A stretch of 64,000 nt of DNA from AP-15 sp963733945 (GTDB lineage: Bacteria; Pseudomonadota; Alphaproteobacteria; ATCC43930; CGMCC-115725), in the NCBI GenBank assembly GCA_963733945.1, contig CAVTFD010000021.1:124001-188000 (forward strand), given 5' to 3'. Made by a program: the position numbers and the translations under genes. This document shows, piece by piece, positions 26,640 to 36,094 of the stretch. The first letter of the stretch is position 1. Each line of letters opens with the position of its first letter. The notes under the pieces were generated by a model, which was not told the origin of the DNA, did not search any database, and saw nothing but the letters and a program-made list of their open reading frames with translations.

Positions 26640-27545
26640 ATGGCAGCGGCATTGGAGCGGCGCTCGGTGATTGTGCGGCCGACCGGCGCGGCGCTCGGCG
26701 CCGACCTCGACGGCGTCGACCTGGGGCAAGAGCTGTCGCAGTCGACAATCGATGCAATCAAGCAGGCCTGGTCCGACCACTTAGTGCTGCGCTTTCGCGG
26801 CCAGCATCTCGACGACGATCAGCTGATGCGCTTCAGCGCGCTGTTCGGCGAACTCGACTTCGCGCCGGTCATCGCAGCATCGCGGGTCCAAATCCGCGGC
26901 GAGAACCGTTATGTCAATTCGGCCGAGGGAGGCCACCGCTACATATCGATCATTTCCAACATCGTCGAGAACGGGGTCGCGATCGGCGCGCTCGGTGCCT
27001 ATGAGGCGATCTGGCACACCGACATGTCGTACAACCCGGAGCCGCCGATTGGCAGCGCGCTCTATGCGCTCGAAGTTCCGCCCGCGGGTGGCGACACCGG
27101 CTTTGCCAATATGTACATGGCGTACAACACTTTGCCCGAGCAGCTGCGGCGCCAGGTAGCGGGCCGCCTGTGCCGCCACGATTCGAGCCGCAACAGCGCC
27201 GGCGAATTGCGCCGCGGCTATACCGATGTAACCGATCCGCGCGAGGCGCCCGGCGCCGACCACCCGATCGTCCGCACCCATCCGGTGACCGGACACAAGG
27301 CGCTGTTTCTCGGTCGGCGGCGCAATGCCTATGTCCAGGGCTTGGCGCTCAACGACAGCGAGCAGCTGCTCGATGCGCTGTGGGAGCATGCCACCGCGCC
27401 GCAGCTGACCTGGTATCAGCAATGGCGGGTCGGCGACCTCGTGCTGTGGGACAATCGCTGCGTCATGCACCGCCGCGACGAGTTCGACCCGACAAGCCGG
27501 CGGCTGATGCACCGGTCGCAGATCAAGGGCGACCGTCCGTTCTGA
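26640..27545 (+). CDS. TauD/TfdA family Fe(II)/2-oxoglutarate dioxygenase
   Basis: 301 residues. The iron ligands are visible as WHTDMSY (His-x-Asp) near residue 124 and the distal His in NRCVMHRRDEFD near 280; a C-terminal Arg in SRRLMHRSQIKG binds 2-oxoglutarate. AAGGAG lies nine bases before ATG 26640. The family hydroxylates sulfonates, aryloxyacetates, carnitine precursors and similar acids; the substrate is open. Coupled to the MaoC gene, which suggests catabolism of an organic acid via a CoA thioester. Confidence 0.9.
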   Translation: MAAALERRSVIVRPTGAALGADLDGVDLGQELSQSTIDAIKQAWSDHLVLRFRGQHLDDDQLMRFSALFGELDFAPVIAASRVQIRGENRYVNSAEGGHRYISIISNIVENGVAIGALGAYEAIWHTDMSYNPEPPIGSALYALEVPPAGGDTGFANMYMAYNTLPEQLRRQVAGRLCRHDSSRNSAGELRRGYTDVTDPREAPGADHPIVRTHPVTGHKALFLGRRRNAYVQGLALNDSEQLLDALWEHATAPQLTWYQQWRVGDLVLWDNRCVMHRRDEFDPTSRRLMHRSQIKGDRPF

Positions 27546-27548
27546 AGA

Positions 27549-28160
27549 TTACCCGACCTCGTTTTCGGCAACCGGCACGAGGCGGTCGAGCGCCGGCTCA
27601 TAATGCAAGACGAAGAGTGCCGTGTTGGGCGCCCTGGCCGGCTGGCCGCCCGGCGGCAACGCGTGTTTGACCAGCTGGCGCACCATCGCGCCATGGGTCG
27701 ACACGCCGATCCGCCGATAAGGGTGCGCGACGGCGAATCGGCGCAACACCGCCAGCCCGCGAGTCAAGGTGGCGAGGCCGGTCTCGCCGCCTGGGAAGGC
27801 CGCATCGTTGTCGCTGTACCAGCGCTCGGTCAGCTCCTCGCCGAAGCGGGCTTTGGCATCGGCCCAGATCATCCCTTCGGCAGCGCCGACATTGGTCTCG
27901 CGCAAACCCAGATCGGTCGCCAGCGGCACGCCCAAGGCGTCGGCGACGATCCGCGCGGTGGTCATCGCCCGCGCGAGATCGCTGGACAAGATGGCGTCGA
28001 GGCGGTGCGCGCGTAACCGGTGGGCCAATGCCTCGGCCTGAGCGAGGCCCGTGGCGTTGAGCGGGGTATCGGTATGCCCTTGCAGTCGCCCCTCGCGGTT
28101 CCAATCGGTTTCGCCATGACGGAACAGGAACAGAATGCGCTGGTCGCGATCTTGTTGCAC
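27549..28160 (-). CDS. Histidine phosphatase family protein
   Basis: 203 residues from GTG 28160 with GGAGGG upstream. The phosphohistidine motif LFRHGETDWN is near residue 13, and the second catalytic His is in GVSTHGAMVRQLV near 155. It resembles phosphoglycerate mutase-like and alpha-ribazole phosphatase proteins. Its place next to the cobalamin region makes a role in the nucleotide loop conceivable, but a separate CobC-like protein exists at 38.4-39.1 kb, so a general phosphatase is as likely. Confidence 0.88.
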   Translation of the reverse strand: MQQDRDQRILFLFRHGETDWNREGRLQGHTDTPLNATGLAQAEALAHRLRAHRLDAILSSDLARAMTTARIVADALGVPLATDLGLRETNVGAAEGMIWADAKARFGEELTERWYSDNDAAFPGGETGLATLTRGLAVLRRFAVAHPYRRIGVSTHGAMVRQLVKHALPPGGQPARAPNTALFVLHYEPALDRLVPVAENEVG

Positions 28161-28196
28161 AACGGCCCTCCGCGTGATCTTGGATGATTATTTCCG

Positions 28197-29123
28197 TCAA
28201 GCGGGGATGGTCGGCAACACCCGCGTCACCATGTTCGGCTGAATCCGCCGCTGTCGGGGGGCGGTCACGCCCAAGGTCCACGCTTCCTCAGTCTCAACTC
28301 GGTGGCGCTGCTCCAACGTCAACCCAGGATCGCCGGCGAATAGCGCCGCGAGTTCCCCCGCCCGGTCGCGCTCCGCAAGGAAGCGAGCGACGGTGCGAAC
28401 TTGGGCTCGGTCCTTGGGTTCATCTGGTGCTGGCGACACCGCCCATAATGATGGGTAGACCTCGGCGATAACGATTCGGGCCTCGAAGCGCGGGCATAGG
28501 CCGGTTTCGAACGGCCAGACCTTTGTCTGCCGATACCAGCGCGGGTCGTCGCGCAAGGCGCGCGCCACCGGGATCCCAGTCAGGGCTTGACCCCCGACCG
28601 ACCCGGCGCCCAATAGCTTCCAGCAGGGCTGAGCGCTCGGGATGTAGAGATCCACCATGCGACGCTCGGCCAACCCTTCGCTATCGTGACGGCGGTGATG
28701 CTTGCCGGCGAGACAGGTTCTGACCGGTGCGGCAGGGCAGCCCCAGAATGGAAACCCGCTGCCCGAGACACGCCGGTTCAGCGCGTCGGCCACGTCGAAG
28801 CGGTTGTTGCGGTTGCGCTCGTCGTCGGTGATCCGACCGGCGATCTCATCCCAGACCGCCCGCCAAGGCGGCCCCGACAGGCCGAGCCGGGCAGCAAACC
28901 CGGCGGGATAGCCGAGCGGGAAATCGAAGCCTAGCAGGACCTTTTCGTCACTCGCACGCGCCGCCGTCAGCCATTCGGCGATAAGCGCTTTGGCTGCGTG
29001 GCGAGTTGGCGGATTGACCAAGGTTTCAACTTCGCCGCAGCGCCGGCAGATCCAGATGCTGTCGCGGCCGATCCGCGGCATGTTTGCCGCGCTCCAATCG
29101 ACGATCACGAAACTATCGAACAT
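28197..29123 (-). CDS. Conserved hypothetical protein found near cobalamin genes
   Basis: 308 residues. It begins MFDSFVIVDWSAANMPRIGR; the VDWSAAN start and a later LLGFDFPLGYP recall RNase H-like (DUF429-type) folds. A CxxC pair (WICRRCGEV) could bind zinc. Similar proteins lie beside cobalamin or molybdopterin genes in other alphaproteobacteria, where they are labelled inconsistently; I would not assign a reaction. It is divergent from cobD with a 105-base gap. Confident as a gene, not as a function. Confidence 0.75.
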   Translation of the reverse strand: MFDSFVIVDWSAANMPRIGRDSIWICRRCGEVETLVNPPTRHAAKALIAEWLTAARASDEKVLLGFDFPLGYPAGFAARLGLSGPPWRAVWDEIAGRITDDERNRNNRFDVADALNRRVSGSGFPFWGCPAAPVRTCLAGKHHRRHDSEGLAERRMVDLYIPSAQPCWKLLGAGSVGGQALTGIPVARALRDDPRWYRQTKVWPFETGLCPRFEARIVIAEVYPSLWAVSPAPDEPKDRAQVRTVARFLAERDRAGELAALFAGDPGLTLEQRHRVETEEAWTLGVTAPRQRRIQPNMVTRVLPTIPA

Positions 29124-29228
29124 CAGACGCGATGATACCGCGGATTCGGCGCGGACTGCCCGCCCATAGCGCGTCGCCTGTGGTCATCGGTTGACTGTCT
29201 TCCGGCCGCAACCGAGACTGCCGCTGGG

Positions 29229-30227
29229 ATGATGCCGGCCGTTGATGCCAATCCGTTGCTGCTGCTCGTGGCCGGTCTCGCCATCGACGCATGGTTCGGC
29301 GACATGCCGACGCTGTTCAGCCGCGGCCCCCACCCGGTCGTGCTGGCCGGCCGTGCCGTCGCTTTTTTCGACTGCAGGCTCAACCGCGAGATCCGCAGCG
29401 AGGCTTCGCGACGCTTCCGTGGCGTCGTCACCGTCATTGTGCTGGTGGGTCTGGCCGCGGCAATCGGGCTGGCAATCCAGCAAGCCTGCCTCGGCAGCCT
29501 TGTCGGCGCGGTGGTCGAGATCCTGCTGATCGCGGTGCTCGTCGCCCAGCGCAGCCTGTTCGAGCATGTCGCCGAGGTCGCCTGGGCACTCGATCGGGGT
29601 GGACTGGCGGCCGGGCGCGACGCAGTGCGGCACATTGTCGGACGCGACCCGATGAGGCTCGACGCTTACGGCGTCGCCCGCGCCGCAATCGAAAGCCTGG
29701 CGGAGAATTTCAGTGACGGCGTCGTGGCGCCGGTGTTCTGGTATCTGCTGCTCGGTTTGCCGGGACTCCTCGCCTACAAGATGGCCAACACGCTCGATAG
29801 CATGATCGGGCACAAGACGCCCCACTATCTCAGCTTTGGCTGGGCAGCCGCTCGCTTCGATGATCTCGTCAACCTGTTGCCCGCGCGGATCAGCGGGCTG
29901 CTGATTGCCGCAGCCGCGCTGTTTGCCGAAAAAGGCCGGCCCGGTAGGGCGCTGGCGATCATGCTGCGCGACGCCCGCAATCATCGCTCGCCGAATGCCG
30001 GCTGGCCCGAAGCGGCGATGGCGGGCGCGCTCGGTCTGGCGTTGGCCGGACCACGGCATTACCCTGAGGGTGCGGTGGTCGATCCGTGGATCGGCGAGGG
30101 CACGGCGCAGGTGGCGACCTCGGACATCGGGAGAGCGCTGAGCCTTTACAAACTCGCCTGCCTGATGGAAGGCGGGATGCTGCTCGGGGCTTGGCTCGCC
30201 GCCGCCCATTTCAGCTTGCTGATGTGA
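29229..30227 (+). CDS. cobD: Adenosylcobinamide-phosphate synthase (CobD/CbiB)
   Basis: 332 residues, several membrane helices. It attaches (R)-1-amino-2-propanol phosphate to adenosylcobyric acid. Typical sequence: AGLAIDAWFGDMP, GRDPMRLDAYGVARAAIESL, AENFSDGVVAPVFWYLLLG, YKMANTLDSMIGHKTPHY and RSPNAGWPEAAMAGALGLAL. ATG at 29229 is followed by a second ATG, either of which could be used. Its last 17 bases overlap the 3' end of the opposing cobQ gene, so the two are convergent. Confidence 0.94.
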   Translation: MMPAVDANPLLLLVAGLAIDAWFGDMPTLFSRGPHPVVLAGRAVAFFDCRLNREIRSEASRRFRGVVTVIVLVGLAAAIGLAIQQACLGSLVGAVVEILLIAVLVAQRSLFEHVAEVAWALDRGGLAAGRDAVRHIVGRDPMRLDAYGVARAAIESLAENFSDGVVAPVFWYLLLGLPGLLAYKMANTLDSMIGHKTPHYLSFGWAAARFDDLVNLLPARISGLLIAAAALFAEKGRPGRALAIMLRDARNHRSPNAGWPEAAMAGALGLALAGPRHYPEGAVVDPWIGEGTAQVATSDIGRALSLYKLACLMEGGMLLGAWLAAAHFSLLM

Positions 30228-31749
30228 AGCCGGGCGGACGCGCCGCGGCGAGCAGCGCGGAAAGATCGAGATGGCTTTCCAGATGATCGGCGAGCGCGTC
30301 AAGGGTGGCCTCGACTTGATGCTCATAGGCGAAAGCGTCGGAGGCAGCGCCAAGTCGGGCTAGAACGCCGCGGCGGAACGGATCGCTGGCGAAAAGCCCG
30401 TGCAGATAGCAGCCGGCGACGAGGCCGTCGGCGCTGACCGCACCGTCGCTGCGGTCCGCCAGGCGCAACATCGGCCGCTCCAGCCCCGGCCCGGTTGTCG
30501 TCCCGAGATGCATCTCGTAGCCGCTGACCGGCATCCCGGTTGCCAGCTCGACGCCCGCGATCGATTCGAGCCGCTTTTCGCCGCCCAGGGCCGTGTCGAT
30601 CTCGAGGAGCCCGAGGCCGCGTACGGTTGCCGTGCGCCCCTCCATGCCCAACGGATCAGCGATCGTCCGCCCGAGCATCTGATAGCCGCCGCAGAGGCCG
30701 AGGATCTGCCCGCCATGGCGGCGGTGAGCGAGGATGTCGATATCCCAGCCCTCACGGCGAAGGAAGTCGAGATCCGCGAGCGTTGCCTTCGAACCCGGCA
30801 GAATCACCAGCGCCGCGTCCCGCGGCAGCGGCCGTCCGGGCTGAACCAAGACCAGCTCGATCCCCGGCTCGGCGCGCAACGGATCGAGATCGTCGAAATT
30901 GGCAATGCGTGGCAGCACCGGCACGGCAATGCGGGTGGTGCCTACGGCCGGCTGCGGCGCAACCCCCCTCACCCTTCCCTCTCCTCCCGGCGGGGGGAGA
31001 GGGTTGCGCATGGGCGCGGGAGCGAGTGCCAGCGAATCTTCCGCCGGCAATAATGAGGCAGCGGGGAAGTACGGCACCGTACCGAATGAGCGCAGCCCGG
31101 TGCGCTCGCCGATTGCAATAAGACCGCCGTCGAAGAGTCGGATATCGCCGCGAAATTTGTTGACGATGTAGCCGGCGAGCAAGCCCCGTTCGCTCTCGGA
31201 CAACAGCGCGCAAGTGCCGACGAGCTGGGCGATGACGCCGCCGCGCTCGATATCGCCAATAAGCACGACCGGTACGTCCGCGGCTTCGGCGAACCCCATA
31301 TTGGCGATGTCGCCCGCACGCAAATTGACCTCTGCCGGGCTGCCGGCTCCCTCGACAAGAACAAGATCGGCCGGCGCGGCGAGCCGCGTGAACGCGGCGA
31401 GGACCGATGGTAGCAGGCTCGGTGCTAGTCGACGGTACTCGCCGGCAGAGGCGCTGCCCCAGACCCGGCCATCAAGCACGATCTGCGCGCCGCTCTCCGA
31501 TTGCGGCTTCAGCAGCACCGGGTTCATGTTGGTCATCGGCTCGACGCCGCAAGCACGGGCCTGCAACGCTTGCGCCCGGCCGATCTCGCCGCCATCGGTG
31601 GTTACCGCCGCGTTGTTCGACATGTTCTGCGGCTTGAACGGCCGCACCTTCAATCCGCGCCGGGTAAAGGCGCGCGCCATCCCGGTCAGCAGCAGCGATT
31701 TGCCAACATCCGAGCCGGTGCCCTGCAGCATCAGCGCCCGAGCGGTCAG
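30211..31749 (-). CDS. cobQ: Cobyric acid synthase (CobQ/CbiP) with a repeat-derived linker insertion; likely CTG start
   Basis: It amidates four side chains of adenosylcobyrinic diamide. The N-terminal P-loop domain has LQGTGSDVGKS and FKPQNMSNNAAV; the C-terminal glutaminase has ILGLCGGYQMLG with the catalytic Cys and YLHGLFASDPFRR with His. ATG 31731 gives 506 residues but removes the first beta strand; the in-frame upstream codons read L-T-A-R-A-L before it, matching the usual MTARALMLQGTG start. A CTG at 31749 would overlap the cobO stop as CTGA. Between the domains sits NPLPPPGGEGRVRGV, translated from a palindromic repeat. Last gene of the cobalamin operon. Confidence 0.92.
   Translation of the reverse strand: MTARALMLQGTGSDVGKSLLLTGMARAFTRRGLKVRPFKPQNMSNNAAVTTDGGEIGRAQALQARACGVEPMTNMNPVLLKPQSESGAQIVLDGRVWGSASAGEYRRLAPSLLPSVLAAFTRLAAPADLVLVEGAGSPAEVNLRAGDIANMGFAEAADVPVVLIGDIERGGVIAQLVGTCALLSESERGLLAGYIVNKFRGDIRLFDGGLIAIGERTGLRSFGTVPYFPAASLLPAEDSLALAPAPMRNPLPPPGGEGRVRGVAPQPAVGTTRIAVPVLPRIANFDDLDPLRAEPGIELVLVQPGRPLPRDAALVILPGSKATLADLDFLRREGWDIDILAHRRHGGQILGLCGGYQMLGRTIADPLGMEGRTATVRGLGLLEIDTALGGEKRLESIAGVELATGMPVSGYEMHLGTTTGPGLERPMLRLADRSDGAVSADGLVAGCYLHGLFASDPFRRGVLARLGAASDAFAYEHQVEATLDALADHLESHLDLSALLAAARPPGFTSAS
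30963..31013. repeat. GC-rich palindromic element inside the cobQ coding region
   Basis: CCCTCTCCTCCCGGCGGGG followed by GGAGAGGG, flanked by CCCCTCACCC, forms a strong hairpin of the kind usually found between genes. Here it is read in frame as a Pro/Gly/Arg-rich insertion in the linker between the two CobQ domains, where it can be tolerated. Related elements are at 37766-37811 and 60351-60395. Confidence 0.7.
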
Positions 31750-32369
31750 AACTCGATGCCCTGTTGGGCTTTGACCCCGGCGCGGAATGGGTGTTTGACG
31801 AGGGTCATCTCAGTCACGAGATCGGCGGCCTCGATCAGCTCTGGCTTGGCATTGCGCCCGGTGACGATGACGTGCAGCTCGCGCGGCTTGGCCATCAGTG
31901 CCGCCACAACCTCGGCGAGCGGCAGATAGTCGTAGCGCAGCACGATGTTGAGCTCGTCGAGCAGCACCAGCCGGTAGGACGGGTCGGCGATCATCGCCTT
32001 CGCGACTTCCCAGGCATTGCGTGCGGCGGCGATGTCGCGGGCGCGGTCCTGGGTGTCCCAGGTGAAGCCTTCGCCCATCGCCCGGCAGGTCACGAGGTCG
32101 CCGAAGCGTTCGAGCGCCACTCGCTCGCCGGTGCCCCACACCCCCTTGACGAACTGGACAATGCCGACTCGCATGCCGTGACCGAGACAGCGCAATACCA
32201 TGCCGAAGGCGGCGGTCGATTTTCCCTTGCCGGTGCCGGTATGGACGATCAGCAGCCCGCGCTCTTCGGTCTTGGTCGCCAGCATTCGGTCGCGCGCCGC
32301 CTTGCGCCGAGCCATCCTTTCGTTGTGGAGGCGGTTGACTTCCTCTTCAGTCTGGAGCGGATCGCTCAC
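31746..32369 (-). CDS. cobO: Cob(I)yrinic acid a,c-diamide adenosyltransferase
   Basis: 207 residues. It transfers the adenosyl group of ATP to cobalt. Walker A is IVHTGTGKGKSTAAFG, followed by VQFVKGVWGTGE, FTWDTQDRARD and VLLDELNIVLRYDYL, all diagnostic of CobA/CobO. The start is placed at GTG 32369, which overlaps the cobN stop as GTGA; an ATG at 32381 is the alternative. It lies between cobN and cobQ in the riboswitch-controlled operon. Confidence 0.94.
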   Translation of the reverse strand: MSDPLQTEEEVNRLHNERMARRKAARDRMLATKTEERGLLIVHTGTGKGKSTAAFGMVLRCLGHGMRVGIVQFVKGVWGTGERVALERFGDLVTCRAMGEGFTWDTQDRARDIAAARNAWEVAKAMIADPSYRLVLLDELNIVLRYDYLPLAEVVAALMAKPRELHVIVTGRNAKPELIEAADLVTEMTLVKHPFRAGVKAQQGIEF

Positions 32370-35300
32370 GGTACGGCCCATTGCGTCAGCGCCTCGCGGG
32401 CGCTGTTGCGGCGCGGGCGCCACAACCCGCGGTCGATCGCTTCGAGAAAGCGGCGGCTGGTGTCGGCGAGTGCGGCCGGGTTGTGCTCGGTCATAAAGCC
32501 GCGCACGGCCTCGTCGGCGATATAGGCGTCGTATAGCGCCTCAAAATGCGCATCGTCGACGGCCCGCGCGGTCGCGGCGAAGGCGAACAGGTAATCGACC
32601 GTCGCGGCGATCTCAGCCGCCCCCTTGAAGCCGTGGCGCATTACCCCGGCGATCCAGCGCGGGTTCGCCGCTCGGCCGCGGACGACCCGCCCGATCTCTT
32701 CGCGCAGGGTGCGGATGCGCGGGGTCTCGGGCCGCGAATGGTCGTTGTGATAGACCGCCGGAGCGCGCCCCGAAAGCTGGCGCACGACGAGAGCCAGCCC
32801 GCCTTCAAACTGGGAGTAATCGCCGCTGTCCAGCAAATCGTGCTCGCGGTTGTCCTGGTTGTGCAGCACGGCGTCAGCGTCGGCGAGCCTGGCTTCGAGC
32901 ATCGCTCGCTCCGGGCTGGCCTCGCCACCAGCGCGGTAGGCATAGCTGCTTGCGCCGAGCCAGGCATCGGCGAGATCGGCCTCGTCATCCCAGAGCCGCT
33001 CGTCGATCAAATGCTGCACCCCGGCTCCATAGCCGCCGGGCTTCGAGCCGAAGATCCGGTAGCCGGCGCGCTCGGCCGCCTCGGTCGGCGCGACACCCTG
33101 GGCTTCGAGCGCATGTTGGTCGGCAGCGAATCGGGCGGCCAGCGGGTTGTCCGAGGCCGGCTCGTCGAGTGCTGCGACCGCGCGCACCGCCGAATCGAAG
33201 AGGTCGATCAGCCCCGGAAAGGCATCGCGGAAGAAGCCGGAGACGCGCAAGGTGACATCGACCCGCGGCCGGTCAAGCACCGAAGCCGGCATGATCTCAA
33301 ACCCGGTTACCCTTCCGCTCGCCCGCTCCCAAACCGGCTGCACGCCGAGCAACGCCAAAGCCTGGGCGACATCGTCGCCGCCGGTGCGCATGTTCGCCGT
33401 GCCCCAGGCCGACAATGCCACCCGCGCCGGATAGCTGCCGTGTTCCTGGGCATGACGCTCGACCAGCAATGCCGCCGATTTCCAGCCGAGTTGCCACGCG
33501 GCCTGGGTCGGCACCGCACGGGTGTCGACAGAGTAGAAATTGCGGCCGGTCGGTAAGACCTCGGGCCGGCCGCGGCTCGGCGCGCCGGACGGGCCGGGCA
33601 TCACCAGCCGGCCGTCGAGCCCGGCGAGAAGCCCCGCCAGCTCGGCATCGCCGCACGCGGCTACCGCCGGGCGCAAATACTGCTCCACCCAGGTCAGCAC
33701 GGCGCGCGTGCGATGCCAGCGATCCTCGGCGCCGACCTCGCCGGAAATCAGACGCAAGGACAACGCCTCCAGGCGTTCGACCGTGTCGCCGGCACTGCGC
33801 CACGGCCCGGGACCGATGAGCACCGCCGGACGCGGGCCACGCCACGGCTCGGCCATGTGGAGAGCGAGCGGGTCCTCGCCGAGTTCGAGATCGACGGCCA
33901 ACGCGCGCAGCAACGAGAAGTTCTCGGGAGCGGCGCCGCGGCCGGGACGGGCGAAGGCGGCCAGCAACGCGTCGAGTTTCGGACCCTCGGGGCTCTGGCC
34001 GAAGACGTGAAGCCCGTCGCGGATCTGCAATTCTTTGATCTCGCACAGTAGGCCGTCGAGCTTGCGTAATGCCGTTGCCGTGTCCTCGCCGGCGGTGATG
34101 CCGCAATCGCCGTCGAGCCCGGCTGACCGCGCCCGTTCGAGGATTGCCGGCGCCAACACTCCGACTCGCCGCGAATCGCCGTGGGTAGCCTCATAGTACT
34201 CGTCGATCAGGCGCTCGAGTTCGGCCATCAAGCCATAGCTGCCGGCCCGGGTCAGCGGCGGGGTCAGATGGTCGACGATGACCGCTTGGGCGCGCCGTTT
34301 GGCCTGGGTCCCCTCGCCGGGGTCGTTGACGATGAACGGATAGAGATGCGGCAATGGTGCCAGCACCGCTTCGGGAAAGCATTCGGCCGACAATGCCAGA
34401 GCTTTCCCCGGCAGCCATTCGAGGCTGCCGTGCTTGCCGAGATGGATTACGGCATCGGCGTGGAAATCTTGGGCCAGCCAGGCATAGGCGGCGAGATAGG
34501 CGTGCGGCGGTACCAATGCCGGGTCGTGATAGGTCGATTTCGGGTCGATGCCATAGCCGCGAGCCGGCTGGATTAGCACCGCGATATTGCCGGCGCGGAA
34601 GCCGGGAATCGCGAACCGACCGCAATCGAGCCGTCCTTCCCGGAAAAACGGGTCGCGTTCGGCCGGACCCCACCGTGCGGTGATCGCCTGCTGCACAGGC
34701 GGCGGCAAAGTCGCGAAGAACGACGAATATTCGGCAAACGAGAATGTCTCCTCGCACGCTGCAGTCGGGTTCGCGTTGGTCGGACCGTCGGTCAGACGCC
34801 GGATCAGAGCCGCGGAATCTTCGGGAATTTCCTCCACCCGGTAACCGGCATCGGCTAGCGCACGCAGGATTGCGAGCACCGAGGCCGGCGTGTCGAGGCC
34901 GACACCGTTGCCGATGCGGCCGTCGCGGTTCGGGTAGTTGGCGAGGATCAACGCGACGCGGCGCTTGGCCACGGGGCGCTCGCGCAGCCGCGCCCAATTG
35001 CGCGCAAGATCGGCGACAAAGGCGACACGATCGGCGACCGGCCGATAGCCGACGAGATCGATCTCCGTCTCGGTATCGCGGCCGAGCGGCGCCTTGAACG
35101 AGACTGCACGCGACAAGATGCGGCCGTCGATTTCCGGCAACGCCACGTTCATCGCCAGGTCGCGCGGGTGCAGGCCGCGGCTTCCGGCGCGCCAGCTTTC
35201 CTCGTCGCCGCCGGAGAAGACGACCTGCAGTACCGGGCAGTCGGCGGCCGCCAGCGGATCGTCGCCGGCACCTGCCCGGACGGAAAAACCAGTGGTGTTG

Positions 35301-36094
35301 AGGATCACCGCGGGCGGATAGGCGCTGAACAACGCGCCGAGTAGCGCAGCGGCCTCACCCTCTTTGAGGCTCTGCACGAAGATCGGCAACGGGCGCAGCC
35401 GCCTTGCCGACAGCGCGCGCACCAGCGCATCGACCGGCGCCGTGTTACCGGATTGAACCAGCGCGCGGTAGAACACGATTGGCACGAGGCCACCAGTCCC
35501 GCGCCAATCGGAGGCGATGTCGTCGAGGCTCGGCAATGCGCAGTCGGGCCAATAGAGACCGGCGCGCAGCAATGGCGCGGGCTCGGCCCAAGCCGCTGGA
35601 TGCCCGATCAGCGAGGCGGCGTAGCGCAGCAAATTCTCGGCGTTGAGTAGGCCGCCCTCAGCGAGATAGCGCCACAGCCGGAGGGTGCTGTCGGGCATCA
35701 AGGTCGAGAGGTCGGCCAGTTCCGGATCGGGCTTGTCGTCGCCGGGCAGCAGCGCCAGCGGGATTTGATTGGCGCGGCAGGTATCGACCAGACGCTCGAC
35801 TCCATAAGGCCAATAGGCGCTGCCGCCAAGCACCCTCGCAATCACCAGGCGCGCACCGGCGATCGTCTCCATGTACAGGTCGACTGAGAAGTTATGGCCG
35901 AGGCGCAGGATCGGCGCCAGGCGCAGGCTTGGCGCGGTCGGGTCCTGGGCGCGTCGCCGCGCCGCTGCCGCTGCGAGCAACGCCAATTCGGTATCGGCGC
36001 TCGACAGCACCACGATGTCGCCGGGGATCTGGGCGAGATCGACCGCGGCCGAGCCGTCGGCAATCACTCCCGGCAAGGTAGCGAGAAGGTGCAT
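32366..36094 (-). CDS. cobN: Cobaltochelatase large subunit CobN
   Basis: 1,242 residues, the normal size. CobN with CobS and CobT (the AAA+ subunits, not in this window) inserts Co2+ into hydrogenobyrinic a,c-diamide at the cost of ATP. Visible family blocks: IVLSSADTELALLAAAAA early, IVFYRALVQSGNTAPVDALV, the Mg/Co-chelatase region VIHLGKHGSLEWLPGKALAL, FIVNDPGEGTQAKRRAQAVI, and a late SAWGTANMRTGGDDVAQALA. ATG follows the cobW stop with no spacer (TGAATG), so translation is coupled. It implies the aerobic (late cobalt) route. Confidence 0.95.
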   Translation of the reverse strand: MHLLATLPGVIADGSAAVDLAQIPGDIVVLSSADTELALLAAAAARRRAQDPTAPSLRLAPILRLGHNFSVDLYMETIAGARLVIARVLGGSAYWPYGVERLVDTCRANQIPLALLPGDDKPDPELADLSTLMPDSTLRLWRYLAEGGLLNAENLLRYAASLIGHPAAWAEPAPLLRAGLYWPDCALPSLDDIASDWRGTGGLVPIVFYRALVQSGNTAPVDALVRALSARRLRPLPIFVQSLKEGEAAALLGALFSAYPPAVILNTTGFSVRAGAGDDPLAAADCPVLQVVFSGGDEESWRAGSRGLHPRDLAMNVALPEIDGRILSRAVSFKAPLGRDTETEIDLVGYRPVADRVAFVADLARNWARLRERPVAKRRVALILANYPNRDGRIGNGVGLDTPASVLAILRALADAGYRVEEIPEDSAALIRRLTDGPTNANPTAACEETFSFAEYSSFFATLPPPVQQAITARWGPAERDPFFREGRLDCGRFAIPGFRAGNIAVLIQPARGYGIDPKSTYHDPALVPPHAYLAAYAWLAQDFHADAVIHLGKHGSLEWLPGKALALSAECFPEAVLAPLPHLYPFIVNDPGEGTQAKRRAQAVIVDHLTPPLTRAGSYGLMAELERLIDEYYEATHGDSRRVGVLAPAILERARSAGLDGDCGITAGEDTATALRKLDGLLCEIKELQIRDGLHVFGQSPEGPKLDALLAAFARPGRGAAPENFSLLRALAVDLELGEDPLALHMAEPWRGPRPAVLIGPGPWRSAGDTVERLEALSLRLISGEVGAEDRWHRTRAVLTWVEQYLRPAVAACGDAELAGLLAGLDGRLVMPGPSGAPSRGRPEVLPTGRNFYSVDTRAVPTQAAWQLGWKSAALLVERHAQEHGSYPARVALSAWGTANMRTGGDDVAQALALLGVQPVWERASGRVTGFEIMPASVLDRPRVDVTLRVSGFFRDAFPGLIDLFDSAVRAVAALDEPASDNPLAARFAADQHALEAQGVAPTEAAERAGYRIFGSKPGGYGAGVQHLIDERLWDDEADLADAWLGASSYAYRAGGEASPERAMLEARLADADAVLHNQDNREHDLLDSGDYSQFEGGLALVVRQLSGRAPAVYHNDHSRPETPRIRTLREEIGRVVRGRAANPRWIAGVMRHGFKGAAEIAATVDYLFAFAATARAVDDAHFEALYDAYIADEAVRGFMTEHNPAALADTSRRFLEAIDRGLWRPRRNSAREALTQWAVP

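Noticed and set aside
29124..29228. Possible second cobalamin riboswitch before cobD
   Set aside because: Only 105 bases are available and no B12 box is present on either strand.
29184..30353. 389-codon reverse ORF opposite cobD
   Set aside because: Antisense shadow of cobD, which has unmistakable family motifs.
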